From: Thiodiazotropha sp040506195
GTDB lineage: Bacteria > Pseudomonadota > Gammaproteobacteria > Chromatiales > Chromatiaceae
Assembly (NCBI GenBank): GCA_040506195.1
Contig: JBEVXH010000008.1
Span: 62,001-126,000 of the forward strand
Reading direction: 5' to 3'
Length of the DNA: 64,000 nt
Below are positions 53,421 through 61,423 of this stretch, piece by piece (the first letter of the stretch is position 1; every line of letters begins with the position of its first letter). Position numbers and translations under genes: made by a program. Below the pieces are notes generated by a model. The model did no database searches, was not told where the DNA came from, and saw nothing but the letters and a program-made list of their open reading frames with translations.

Positions 53421-54737
53421 TTGCAACAACAAATCAATTATCGAATACAACCCGGCGGCAAGCTGATCGGCAGCTTGCGCGTGCCTGGCGATAAATCGAT
53501 CTCCCACAGGTCGATCATGCTCGGTTCGTTGGCTGATGGCGTTACTGAGGTAACAGGTTTCCTGGAAGGTGAAGACAGTCTTGCCACTTTGAATGCCTTT
53601 CGCCAAATGGGGGTGACCATCGATGGACCGACCCAGGGCCGGGTGACTATTCACGGTGTCGGCATGCATGGGCTGCAGGCCCCGGATGGTGTGCTGGATC
53701 TGGGAAATTCAGGGACATCAATGCGCCTGCTGACCGGTTTGCTGGCTGGGCAGGGCGTGGCGGTGACGCTGACGGGTGACAGTTCCCTGTCGGGTCGACC
53801 CATGCAACGGGTCATCGATCCGCTTTCGCGGATGAATGCGAGCATCGGTTCGACTGAGGCTTTCACTGCGCCATTGCAGATTCACCCCCAATCCCGCTTG
53901 CAGGGTATCGATTACCAATTGCCGATAGCCAGCGCCCAGGTCAAATCGGCACTGCTGTTGGCAGGCCTCTGTGCGGAGGGCGAAAGCTGTATCACAGAAC
54001 CGGCGCCCACCAGGGATCACACCGAGCGTATGTTGCAGGGATTTGGCTATCCGGTGAGGCGCGATGGCAACAGGATATGTCTGACTGGCGGGGGGCGATT
54101 GAGTGCCTGCGTGATCGACATACCCGCGGATATCTCATCGGCAGCCTTCTTTCTCGTCGGTGCCTCTATTGCAGAAGGATCGGAGATGGTGCTGCAACAC
54201 GTGGGCATCAACCCCACCCGTGACGGTGTGATTTCGATCCTCAAGTTGATGGGTGCCGAGATAGAACTCCTCAACGAGAGAGAGGTCGGCGGTGAACCGG
54301 TTGCCGATATAAGAGTCACGCCGACAGAATTGCATGGCATCGAGATACCCGAGGAGTTGGTGCCGCTGGCAATCGATGAATTTCCGGCGATTTTCGTGGC
54401 GGCGGCATGTGCCCGGGGTGAGACGCTTTTACGGGGCGCAGAAGAGCTGCGGGTCAAGGAGAGCGATCGTATCCAGGTCATGGCGGAAGGTTTGCAGAGA
54501 CTCGGTATCGAAGCCGACCCGATGCCGGATGGAATCGTGATACAGGGAGGCGCGCTAGAGGGCGGTAAAGTGGAGAGTCACGGCGATCACAGAATAGCAA
54601 TGTCATTTGCGATGGCGGGATTGAGGGCGACAGGCCCCATTGAGATTGCCGACTGCGCCAATGTCAACACCTCGTTTCCCGGTTTCGTCCCTTCTGCGGC
54701 GGATATGGGACTGCAGATTGCCGAGGTGAATAAATAG
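53421..54737 (+). CDS. aroA: 3-phosphoshikimate 1-carboxyvinyltransferase (EPSP synthase)
   Basis: 438 residues, normal length. It joins phosphoenolpyruvate to shikimate 3-phosphate. GDKSISHRSIMLGSLA near 24-39 and LGNSGTSMRLLTGLLAG near 94-110 are the substrate signatures; RVKESDRIQVMAEGL near 349-363 and HGDHRIAMSFAM near 390-401 are also present. The glycine-rich segment contains an alanine-free GNSGTS form of class I. The start appears to be TTG at 53421 without a strong ribosome-binding site; no ATG or GTG lies in frame nearby. Confidence 0.97.
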   Translation: MQQQINYRIQPGGKLIGSLRVPGDKSISHRSIMLGSLADGVTEVTGFLEGEDSLATLNAFRQMGVTIDGPTQGRVTIHGVGMHGLQAPDGVLDLGNSGTSMRLLTGLLAGQGVAVTLTGDSSLSGRPMQRVIDPLSRMNASIGSTEAFTAPLQIHPQSRLQGIDYQLPIASAQVKSALLLAGLCAEGESCITEPAPTRDHTERMLQGFGYPVRRDGNRICLTGGGRLSACVIDIPADISSAAFFLVGASIAEGSEMVLQHVGINPTRDGVISILKLMGAEIELLNEREVGGEPVADIRVTPTELHGIEIPEELVPLAIDEFPAIFVAAACARGETLLRGAEELRVKESDRIQVMAEGLQRLGIEADPMPDGIVIQGGALEGGKVESHGDHRIAMSFAMAGLRATGPIEIADCANVNTSFPGFVPSAADMGLQIAEVNK

Positions 54738-55411
54738 TGGTCAGGGCGCCGGTCATTACGGTGGATGGGCCGTCGGGATCGGGTAAAGGAACCCTTGCAC
54801 AACGCATCGCGGAGGCCTTGGGTTGGCATTTTCTCGATAGTGGTGCGATCTATCGCGTTTTGGGTTTAATGGTCGAACGCGCTGGTATCGGTGGGGAAAA
54901 TGTGGATAAAATTGCCGATATGGCTAACAGTATGCCGTTGTTATTCGATCAAGGGCGGGTGCTGTTGGATGGTGAGGATGTATCGCGGATCATACGTACT
55001 GAAACCATCGGCAATGCCGCTTCCAAAGTGGCTGCCATCCCTCAGGTTCGTGAAGCACTACTGGCCTGGCAACGCAACTATGCCAGATCACCCGGTCTGG
55101 TTGCAGATGGACGCGACATGGGAACGGTGGTTTTCCCTCAAGCCAAGGTCAAGATATTTCTCACAGCAAGTGCCGAGGAACGGGCACAGAGACGCTATAA
55201 ACAGTTGAAAGAAAAGGGGTTAGGTGTTAATCTCGCCCGTCTTACTGAGGAGATCAGAGAACGGGATGAGCGCGACAGCAAACGTGCCGTGGCGCCACTC
55301 GTCGCTTCGGAATCAGCACACCGGTTGGATTCGACGGCGATGACAATCGATGAGGTTTATGGGCAGGCGATGCAGATAGTAAGCGCGGCCCTGTCCGATA
55401 TTCAAAGCTGA
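54737..55411 (+). CDS. cmk: Cytidylate kinase
   Basis: 224 residues. It phosphorylates CMP and dCMP. P-loop GPSGSGKGTLAQRIAEALGW is at 10-29, followed by LDSGAIYRVL near 33-42 and DGRDMGTVVFPQA near 127-139; TDA-type lid RDERDSKRAVAPL near 177-189. GTG start at 54737 overlaps the last base of the aroA stop. The gene order aroA-cmk-rpsA is conserved in gammaproteobacteria. A terminator follows. Confidence 0.97.
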   Translation: MVRAPVITVDGPSGSGKGTLAQRIAEALGWHFLDSGAIYRVLGLMVERAGIGGENVDKIADMANSMPLLFDQGRVLLDGEDVSRIIRTETIGNAASKVAAIPQVREALLAWQRNYARSPGLVADGRDMGTVVFPQAKVKIFLTASAEERAQRRYKQLKEKGLGVNLARLTEEIRERDERDSKRAVAPLVASESAHRLDSTAMTIDEVYGQAMQIVSAALSDIQS

Positions 55412-55438
55412 TCACCTGATTCATCAGTCAAGAATGGT

Positions 55439-55463
55439 GGCCGGTTTTACCGGCTAATTTTTT
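55439..55463 (+). terminator. Rho-independent terminator between cmk and rpsA
   Basis: GCCGGT-TTT-ACCGGC (55440-55454) is a perfect 6 bp stem with a three-base loop, followed by TAATTTTTT. It probably ends the amino-acid transcript before rpsA or attenuates readthrough. Confidence 0.75.
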
Positions 55464-55545
55464 AACCTAACAACCTGGCGGACAAAAATATCACTTCATT
55501 TTTCGTCCAGCCTGTGCAACCTAGTGTTGCAGGAAACTCAATCCC

Positions 55546-57222
55546 ATGACCGAAAGTTTTGCAGAATTATTTGAGGAGAGTCTCTCCAGTACCCAGCTTC
55601 GCAGTGGCGCCATTATTATCGGTACCGTCCTGGATATCACATCAGAAGCTGTTATCGTTAACGCCGGCCTGAAATCTGAAGGCGTTATACCTCGCGACCA
55701 ATTTCTCAATCAACAAGGAGATATTGAAGTCCAGATCGGCGATCAGGTAGAGGTCGCGCTGGATGCTGTTGAAGATGGATTTGGCGCCACCAGACTCTCC
55801 CGCGAAAAAGCCAAGCGCGATCAGGCTTGGAAGGTGCTCGAAAAGGCGCACGAGGCGGAAGAGACCGTTATCGGACGTATCAACGGTAAGGTTAAAGGCG
55901 GTTTCACGGTTGAATTGAATGATATCCGTGCATTCCTTCCCGGTTCTCTTGTCGATGTGCGTCCTGTACGCGATACCGCCTATTTGGAAGGTAAAGATCT
56001 TGAATTCAAGGTGATCAAACTCGATCGCCGACGCAACAACGTCGTGGTTTCACGCCGTGCTGTTGTTGAACAGGAGTACAGTGAAGAGCGTGATAAGTTG
56101 CTCGAAAATCTGCAGGAAGGTCAAGAGATAAAAGGTGTGGTCAAGAACCTCACCGATTATGGCGCATTTGTCGATCTTGGCGGAATCGATGGCCTGCTAC
56201 ATATCACCGATATGGCGTGGAAGCGTGTCAAGCACCCCTCTGAAGTTGTTGAGATCGGTGATGAGATCAACGTCAAGATATTGAAATTCGACCGTGAACG
56301 TAACCGTGTCTCGCTCGGTCTCAAGCAGATGGGCGACGATCCATGGGTTGCACTGGCACGTCGTTATCCGGAAAGCACACGTCTGTTCGGCAAGGTTACC
56401 AACATTGCCGATTACGGATGTTTCGTGGAAATCGAAGAGGGTGTTGAAGGTCTTGTGCATGTTTCCGAGATGGACTGGACAAACAAGAACGTGCACCCAT
56501 CCAAGATAGTCTCCCTCGGTGACGAAGTGGAAGTCATGGTGCTGGATATCGATGAGGAGAGACGTCGTGTTTCGCTCGGTATCAAGCAGTGCAAGCCGAA
56601 TCCTTGGGATGAGTTTGCCGCTACCCATAAAAAGGGCGACCACGTTACGGGTAATATCAAGTCGATTACCGATTTCGGTATCTTTATCGGACTTGATGGC
56701 GGTATAGACGGACTGATCCATCTGTCCGATATCTCCTGGGATGATGAGGGTGAAGACGCCATTCGCAACTTCAAGAAGGGCGATGAAGTGGAAACCGTTG
56801 TCCTCTCTGTCGATCCTGAACGGGAGCGCATCTCATTAGGTATTAAGCAGCTCGCACAGGATCCCTTTTCAACTTTTGTGGCTGCCAACGAGAAAGGCAG
56901 TTTCGTTAAAGGTAGAGTTGTAGAGGTCGATGCCAAGGGTGCGATGATTAATTTGGTTGAGGGTGTTGACGGTTATCTTCGAGCCTCTGAGCTGTCACGT
57001 GACCGTGTAGAGGATGCACGGAGTGTCCTTAAGGAAGGCGATGAAATAGAAGCGAAATTTATCGGTGTGGATCGTAAGAACCGTTCCATAACGCTCTCTA
57101 TCAAAGCCAAGGATGCGGATGAAGAGGCGGCCGCTATCAAGGGTTATGCACGTGATGCGGCGACCAGTGCACCGACATTGGGTGATTTGTTGAAAGAGCA
57201 GATGGATAATCAAGGCGAGTAG
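55546..57222 (+). CDS. rpsA: 30S ribosomal protein S1
   Basis: 558 residues, the full six-domain form. Six S1 RNA-binding repeats lie in order (about 20-85, 105-170, 190-260, 278-345, 365-432, 450-520); the middle four show the best motifs, such as GAFVDLGGIDGLLHITDM and GCFVEIEEGVEGLVHVSEM. S1 docks mRNA on the ribosome. AGGA lies 13 bases before the ATG, so initiation may depend on the leader structure, as in E. coli where S1 regulates itself. Confidence 0.98.
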   Translation: MTESFAELFEESLSSTQLRSGAIIIGTVLDITSEAVIVNAGLKSEGVIPRDQFLNQQGDIEVQIGDQVEVALDAVEDGFGATRLSREKAKRDQAWKVLEKAHEAEETVIGRINGKVKGGFTVELNDIRAFLPGSLVDVRPVRDTAYLEGKDLEFKVIKLDRRRNNVVVSRRAVVEQEYSEERDKLLENLQEGQEIKGVVKNLTDYGAFVDLGGIDGLLHITDMAWKRVKHPSEVVEIGDEINVKILKFDRERNRVSLGLKQMGDDPWVALARRYPESTRLFGKVTNIADYGCFVEIEEGVEGLVHVSEMDWTNKNVHPSKIVSLGDEVEVMVLDIDEERRRVSLGIKQCKPNPWDEFAATHKKGDHVTGNIKSITDFGIFIGLDGGIDGLIHLSDISWDDEGEDAIRNFKKGDEVETVVLSVDPERERISLGIKQLAQDPFSTFVAANEKGSFVKGRVVEVDAKGAMINLVEGVDGYLRASELSRDRVEDARSVLKEGDEIEAKFIGVDRKNRSITLSIKAKDADEEAAAIKGYARDAATSAPTLGDLLKEQMDNQGE

Positions 57223-57260
57223 AGCCAGGAGTTGAATTCGATAGATTCCGAATCGAGGAA

Positions 57261-57291
57261 TCAGGGCCTGCACATTAAGTGTGGGCCCTGA
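57261..57291 (+). promoter_or_regulatory. Strong hairpin between rpsA and ihfB
   Basis: TCAGGGCCTGCAC (57261-57273) and GTGTGGGCCCTGA (57279-57291) form a 13 bp stem with two wobble pairs and a five-base loop. No T-run follows. It may end the rpsA transcript by processing or control ihfB expression. Confidence 0.6.
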
Positions 57292-57320
57292 GTCATCGGC
57301 AAATTGGAGAACTGACAAGA

Positions 57321-57632
57321 ATGACAAAATCCGAACTGATTGAGATTATTGCCAAGGAGCAGAGCCATCTTGCCTATCGTGATGTAGAGTTGGCTGTAAA
57401 GTGCATGATCGAGCACATGAGCCAGTCCCTGGCATCGGGTGAGAGAATTGAGATTCGCGGATTTGGGAGCTTTTCACTCCACTACCGGCCGCCAAGGATG
57501 GGACGCAACCCAAAAACGGGTAAGACAGTTGCGCTTTCCGGTAAGTATGTCCCTCACTTCAAGCCTGGTAAGGAGTTGCGGGATCGCGTGAATCAGTCCT
57601 ACACAGAAAACATCACTGAACAGGTGGAGTAA
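57321..57632 (+). CDS. ihfB: Integration host factor subunit beta
   Basis: 103 residues from the ATG at 57321 (MTKSELIEII), about 100 bases after rpsA; the open frame extends to 57279 without a better start. HU/IHF fold: IEIRGFGSFSLHYRPPRMGRNPKTG near 44-68 contains the DNA-intercalating proline (PRMGRNPKTG), and KYVPHFKPGKELRDRVN lies near 76-92. With IHF alpha it bends DNA. The rpsA-ihfB order is conserved. Confidence 0.97.
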   Translation: MTKSELIEIIAKEQSHLAYRDVELAVKCMIEHMSQSLASGERIEIRGFGSFSLHYRPPRMGRNPKTGKTVALSGKYVPHFKPGKELRDRVNQSYTENITEQVE

Positions 57633-57704
57633 AATCTCCATCGGCTGAAGTTTCGGTGAATGGCGTTTATCATTTGCGCCCTTATTATGCTCGGTGCCAC
57701 TCAC

Positions 57705-59084
57705 TTATTCCGGTGATGAGTTCAACAGTTCAGGTTGGTCACTGGATAGTTGTCTCGAGACATCTCGCTCAGCAGAAATCGTGACTGGTTTATCAAGCGA
57801 TAATTCTTCCGGAAAAGAGCAGGTGAAACTGCTGCCAACTCCCAACTGACTCGCTATTCTTATTTCGCCATCATGCCGACCGATAATATGTTTGACAATG
57901 GCTAATCCCAGTCCTGTACCCCCGGATTGGCGTGATCGCGCCTTATCGACCCGGTAGAAACGTTCGGTCAATCGAGGTATATGGCGCTCCTCGATTCCCG
58001 GCCCGGAATCAGTGACTGTCAGGCAGGCCTCGTTTTCCAGGCGCAGCCAGGTGACGGTGATCTCAGTGCCGGGGGGTGTATGGATAACGGCATTGAAGAC
58101 CAGATTCGAGAATGCGCTCGTCAAGTCACTCGCTTCACCCAGCAGCCATAGGTTGTCGTCGACATCCAGACTGATCGTATAACCACCCTTTTGCTCCGCC
58201 AACAGCTGTGCCTGGTCGATGATTTTGCGAAGTAGATCGGGTACGGCGACCGGCTTATCGGCGGATGGAGCATGTCCAAGCTCGAGTCGGGAAAGGGTAA
58301 GCAGGTCGGTAATGATGCTGTTCATTCTGTCCGCCTGCTGAAGCATCAGAGTAAAGGGGCGCTCCTGAAACGGCAGCGTATCACTGTCGGAAAGATTTTC
58401 CAGGTACCCCGCGATAACAGTGAGGGGGGTACGGAGTTCGTGCGAGACATTGGAGACAAAGTCACGTCTGGTCTGGTTGAGCTTATAGACTTCGGTGATG
58501 TCTCTCGCGACCACCAGACGCTGGGCCTTCTTACCACCGAATGGTGTAACACGGAGAGAGATGATCACGGCTTTATTGGTTGGTGAAGGGAATTCGAGGG
58601 GTTTTGAGTAATCGGGATTATTCAGATACTCCGTAAGATTTTCATGTTTGATGTGTTCTGTGAATGAACTGTTTTCATCCCGTGGCCAGCTTATATTCAA
58701 CAACTGGCCGGCAGCCGGGTTCGCCCATTCAATACCGGCTGATTTATTCAGTAATACCAGTCCGTCGGGTATAGAGCTGGTTACCTTTCTGAATCGTGAC
58801 GCGAAGCGGCTGAGTGTTCTTTTACGTTTTCGGCTTCTGGAGCGGAACCTCGAGAGCTCTTTATAGATCAGTCCCCAGATATCCGCAGGGTAGGGTGGAT
58901 CGATCTGCGAACCCCGGTTGATCAGATAGGCGAGCTTGATCAGGTAGTAACCGTGTTTAGCGAAATAGGCAACCAATGCCACCGCGATCGCGGTAGGAAT
59001 CTCCTGCAGCAGATACCCGATAGGCACAAATATCAGCAGGCTTCCCAGCAGATGATTGATTTCGATTTTCAGATAGCCCTTCAC
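57705..59084 (-). CDS. phoR: Phosphate regulon sensor histidine kinase PhoR
   Basis: 459 residues. Two N-terminal membrane helices (about 10-45) without a large periplasmic loop, a PAS-like domain (about 95-200, PDGLVLLNKSAGIEWANPAA), then HisKA with the phospho-acceptor in FVSNVSHELRTPLTVIAGYL near 215-234 and the HATPase domain: NLVFNAVIHTPPG, DSGPGIEERHIPRL and GTGLGLAIVKHIIGRH. This is the PhoR layout: sensing is thought to go through the Pst transporter and PhoU. The start overlaps the phoB stop by four bases (ATGA). It converges on ihfB. Confidence 0.95.
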   Translation of the reverse strand: MKGYLKIEINHLLGSLLIFVPIGYLLQEIPTAIAVALVAYFAKHGYYLIKLAYLINRGSQIDPPYPADIWGLIYKELSRFRSRSRKRKRTLSRFASRFRKVTSSIPDGLVLLNKSAGIEWANPAAGQLLNISWPRDENSSFTEHIKHENLTEYLNNPDYSKPLEFPSPTNKAVIISLRVTPFGGKKAQRLVVARDITEVYKLNQTRRDFVSNVSHELRTPLTVIAGYLENLSDSDTLPFQERPFTLMLQQADRMNSIITDLLTLSRLELGHAPSADKPVAVPDLLRKIIDQAQLLAEQKGGYTISLDVDDNLWLLGEASDLTSAFSNLVFNAVIHTPPGTEITVTWLRLENEACLTVTDSGPGIEERHIPRLTERFYRVDKARSRQSGGTGLGLAIVKHIIGRHDGEIRIASQLGVGSSFTCSFPEELSLDKPVTISAERDVSRQLSSDQPELLNSSPE

Positions 59085-59791
59085 GAAGATGGCCGTTTAA
59101 GTTTAGGGTTGCCGGGTGAAAATCTATATCCCACACTGCGCACGGTTTGGAGAAAATTGTGATGTCCCGATGGAGTGAGCTGCTTTCGCAGGCGTCTTAT
59201 ATGCACATCCACCGTTCTTTCATCCACACTGGCGGTTACACCCCAAACCTGATCCAGGATCTGGGTTCGGCTAAAGACTCGGTCGGGGTGAGTCATGAAA
59301 AAGTAGAGTAAGCGATATTCAGCCGGCGAGAGGTGGAGTGGGGTGCCGTCAATAGCGACGATATGATGGCTGGGTTCGATACTCAGGCCGGCGAACTCGA
59401 TCCCTTTCTCTGTTTGATCGCCGCGGTTCCTGCGTAATACAGCCTTGATGCGGGCCAACATCTCTCTAGGTGAAAAGGGCTTGGTGATGTAGTCGTCTGC
59501 TCCGCTTTCAAGGCCCCTAACTTTGTCCGATTCCTCAGATCTGGCTGTCAGTATAATGACAGGGGGTGTATTGGACCGGGCCATTTGTCTCAGCTCTCTG
59601 GTCAGGTCGAGTCCTGATCTGCCGGGTAGCATCCAGTCCATCAGGATCAGGTCATAGCTTCGCTGGGATAGCAGGCGACGGGCGTCTTGGGCATTATCGG
59701 CTTCATCAACCCGATATCCCTTGGGTTCGAGGATAAATCGAATCATTTCCCGAACCTCGGGTTCATCTTCTACTATCAGTATCCGTTGCAT
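59081..59791 (-). CDS. phoB: Phosphate regulon response regulator PhoB
   Basis: 236 residues, OmpR/PhoB family. Receiver: VEDEPEVREM at 7-16, phospho-acceptor D in LILMDWMLPGRSGLDL near 50-65 and ITKPFSPREML near 103-113. Winged-helix domain: HLSPAEYRLLYFFMTHPDRVFSRTQILDQVWG near 155-186 and DVHIRRLRKQL. PhoB activates phosphate-starvation genes. It precedes phoR with a four-base overlap. A MITE-repeat end lies 20 bases upstream of the ATG, in the likely leader. Confidence 0.96.
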   Translation of the reverse strand: MQRILIVEDEPEVREMIRFILEPKGYRVDEADNAQDARRLLSQRSYDLILMDWMLPGRSGLDLTRELRQMARSNTPPVIILTARSEESDKVRGLESGADDYITKPFSPREMLARIKAVLRRNRGDQTEKGIEFAGLSIEPSHHIVAIDGTPLHLSPAEYRLLYFFMTHPDRVFSRTQILDQVWGVTASVDERTVDVHIRRLRKQLTPSGHHNFLQTVRSVGYRFSPGNPKLKRPSS

Positions 59792-59811
59792 CTATCTGTG
59801 CACCAAGCTAG

Positions 59812-59850
59812 GGCCTGTCAACAATAGCCCAGCAGGCCCAAAATACTATT
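59812..59850 (+). repeat. Single end of the MITE-like repeat upstream of phoB
   Basis: GGCCTGTCAACAATAGCCCAGCAGGCCC-type sequence preceded by CTAG (59808-59811): the first 10 bases match the repeat terminus, and the following CCCAGCAGGCC echoes the inner part of the full copy. It sits about 20 bases upstream of the phoB start. Confidence 0.55.
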
Positions 59851-60151
59851 TAGCGGAAGTGGCTGCTGGGTCGGGGCTGAATCCTGCCCATCTCCTCGTG
59901 AGATGCGCACTCTTATCTTGAGTCCAGGGATTGTTGCGCGGATAATTTTATTGCCCGTGTTTATACTGTAATGTCAATTATATGTTATACATGAGGAATA
60001 TCACTTATATTTTGACCTTTTTACTGGGTAGTATTGCGCTATGAAATATAATGAATATATTAAATGGCGGTGCTGCATACTTGTGATTCAATGTCTTACC
60101 AGTGATAATCACAGGCTGGGCCTAAACGGGCGAGATACATAAAGACACTTC
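59851..60151. other. Divergent intergenic region between phoB and the CorC-type gene
   Basis: About 300 bases, AT-rich at 59940-60070. It must hold the promoters of phoBR (minus) and the CBS transporter (plus). ATGTCAATTATATGTTAT at 59971-59988 loosely resembles a Pho box but is too weak to claim. Confidence 0.35.
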
Positions 60152-61423
60152 GTGGAAAGTTACCTTATTCTAGCGCTGCTGCTGGTGCTCTCTGGCGTTT
60201 TTTCTGGTTCAGAGACTGCCTTGATAAACCTGTCGATGGCTCGTGCGGAAGCCTTGTACAGAGAGGGCAGGAGGGGCGCTCAAGCCCTCTATCTGCTGAA
60301 AAAAGATCCGAGCCGGATGCTGATTACTATCCTGATCGGCAACAATGTGGTCAACATTGCTGCGTCTGCGATGGCAACGGTCATTGCGACCGACTATTTT
60401 GGCGACACCGGCCCCGGTATCGCCGTGGGTGTGTTGACCATCCTGATCCTGGTGTTCGGCGAGATAACTCCCAAGAGCCTGGCGACCCGATTTTCGGAAC
60501 GCATCTCGTTATTTATCGCCCCGCTGATCGTCGGTTTCATGCGCCTCATCTACCCACTGGTGTGGCTGTTCTTGCAGTTTACAAACTGGGTGCAATCATC
60601 GACCAAAGCCATGGATGACCCGCTGGTGACGGAGCACGAGGTAATCACCTTGATTGAGCATGGTGAGGAAGAGGGAGTTATCGATACCGGTGAGCGGGAG
60701 ATGATTGAGCGCATCTTCAATTTCAATGATCTGAAGGCCGAAGATGTCATGACTCCCAGAAGACAGGTATTCCGCATTGACGGTCGGCGCACGCTGCGTG
60801 ATGTGTTGCCCGAGATCATGCGGGAGAACTTTTCACGCATTCCCCTCTACAAGGAGGATCCGGATGAGATCGTCAGCATGGTGCTGGTGCGTGATCTGAT
60901 CAAGAATATCGTATCCGGTGAGTTGGACATCCCCATTTCCGACCTGGGCCAGGAACCCCTGTACACCCCATCCAATACAACCATTGATGAGCTGGTACGT
61001 AAGCTTAAGCTTAAAAGCATCCATCTGGCGGTGGTAGTTGATGAGCACGGTGCTATGATCGGCGTGGTTTCGTTAGAGGATATGTTGGAAGAGCTGGTGG
61101 GTGAGATATATGACGAGACTGATGAAAAACCCAATGACTTAATGGTCTTGGGGGGGGGCAAGGTGTTGGTGCAAGGTACCGCTGAACTACGTGTCGTTGA
61201 AGAGTATTACGATATGGATATCCCCGGTAAGCCAACCGATACTATCAATCGATGGTTGCTCAAGCACACGGAAAGGATCCCCGAAAAGGATGAGAAATTC
61301 GAATTGGACGGTTTCGAGGTGCGGGTTGAGGACGCATCCCTGCGACGCATACATCAAGTGGTTCTACGGCGGATAACCGCCCATCAGGATGATCTCACTG
61401 CAGATGTTCAGGACAGTTCCTGA
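60152..61423 (+). CDS. CorC/HlyC-type (CNNM, DUF21) CBS-domain transporter
   Basis: 423 residues from a GTG start. N-terminal DUF21 membrane domain with four helices (about 1-150; SGSETALINLSMARAEALYREGRRGA near 19-44), two CBS domains (about 195-320; EDVMTPRRQVFRIDGR), and a C-terminal CorC_HlyC domain (about 340-420; LVQGTAELRVVEEYYDMDIP). Family members are involved in magnesium/cobalt efflux or resistance. It is divergent from phoB and overlaps the ppk1 3' end by 16 bases in convergent orientation. Confidence 0.92.
   Translation: MESYLILALLLVLSGVFSGSETALINLSMARAEALYREGRRGAQALYLLKKDPSRMLITILIGNNVVNIAASAMATVIATDYFGDTGPGIAVGVLTILILVFGEITPKSLATRFSERISLFIAPLIVGFMRLIYPLVWLFLQFTNWVQSSTKAMDDPLVTEHEVITLIEHGEEEGVIDTGEREMIERIFNFNDLKAEDVMTPRRQVFRIDGRRTLRDVLPEIMRENFSRIPLYKEDPDEIVSMVLVRDLIKNIVSGELDIPISDLGQEPLYTPSNTTIDELVRKLKLKSIHLAVVVDEHGAMIGVVSLEDMLEELVGEIYDETDEKPNDLMVLGGGKVLVQGTAELRVVEEYYDMDIPGKPTDTINRWLLKHTERIPEKDEKFELDGFEVRVEDASLRRIHQVVLRRITAHQDDLTADVQDSS

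Noticed and set aside
59971..59988. Pho-box-like sequence between phoB and the CorC-type gene
   Set aside because: Several mismatches to the paired CTGTCAT consensus and poor spacing to a -10; not strong enough to claim.
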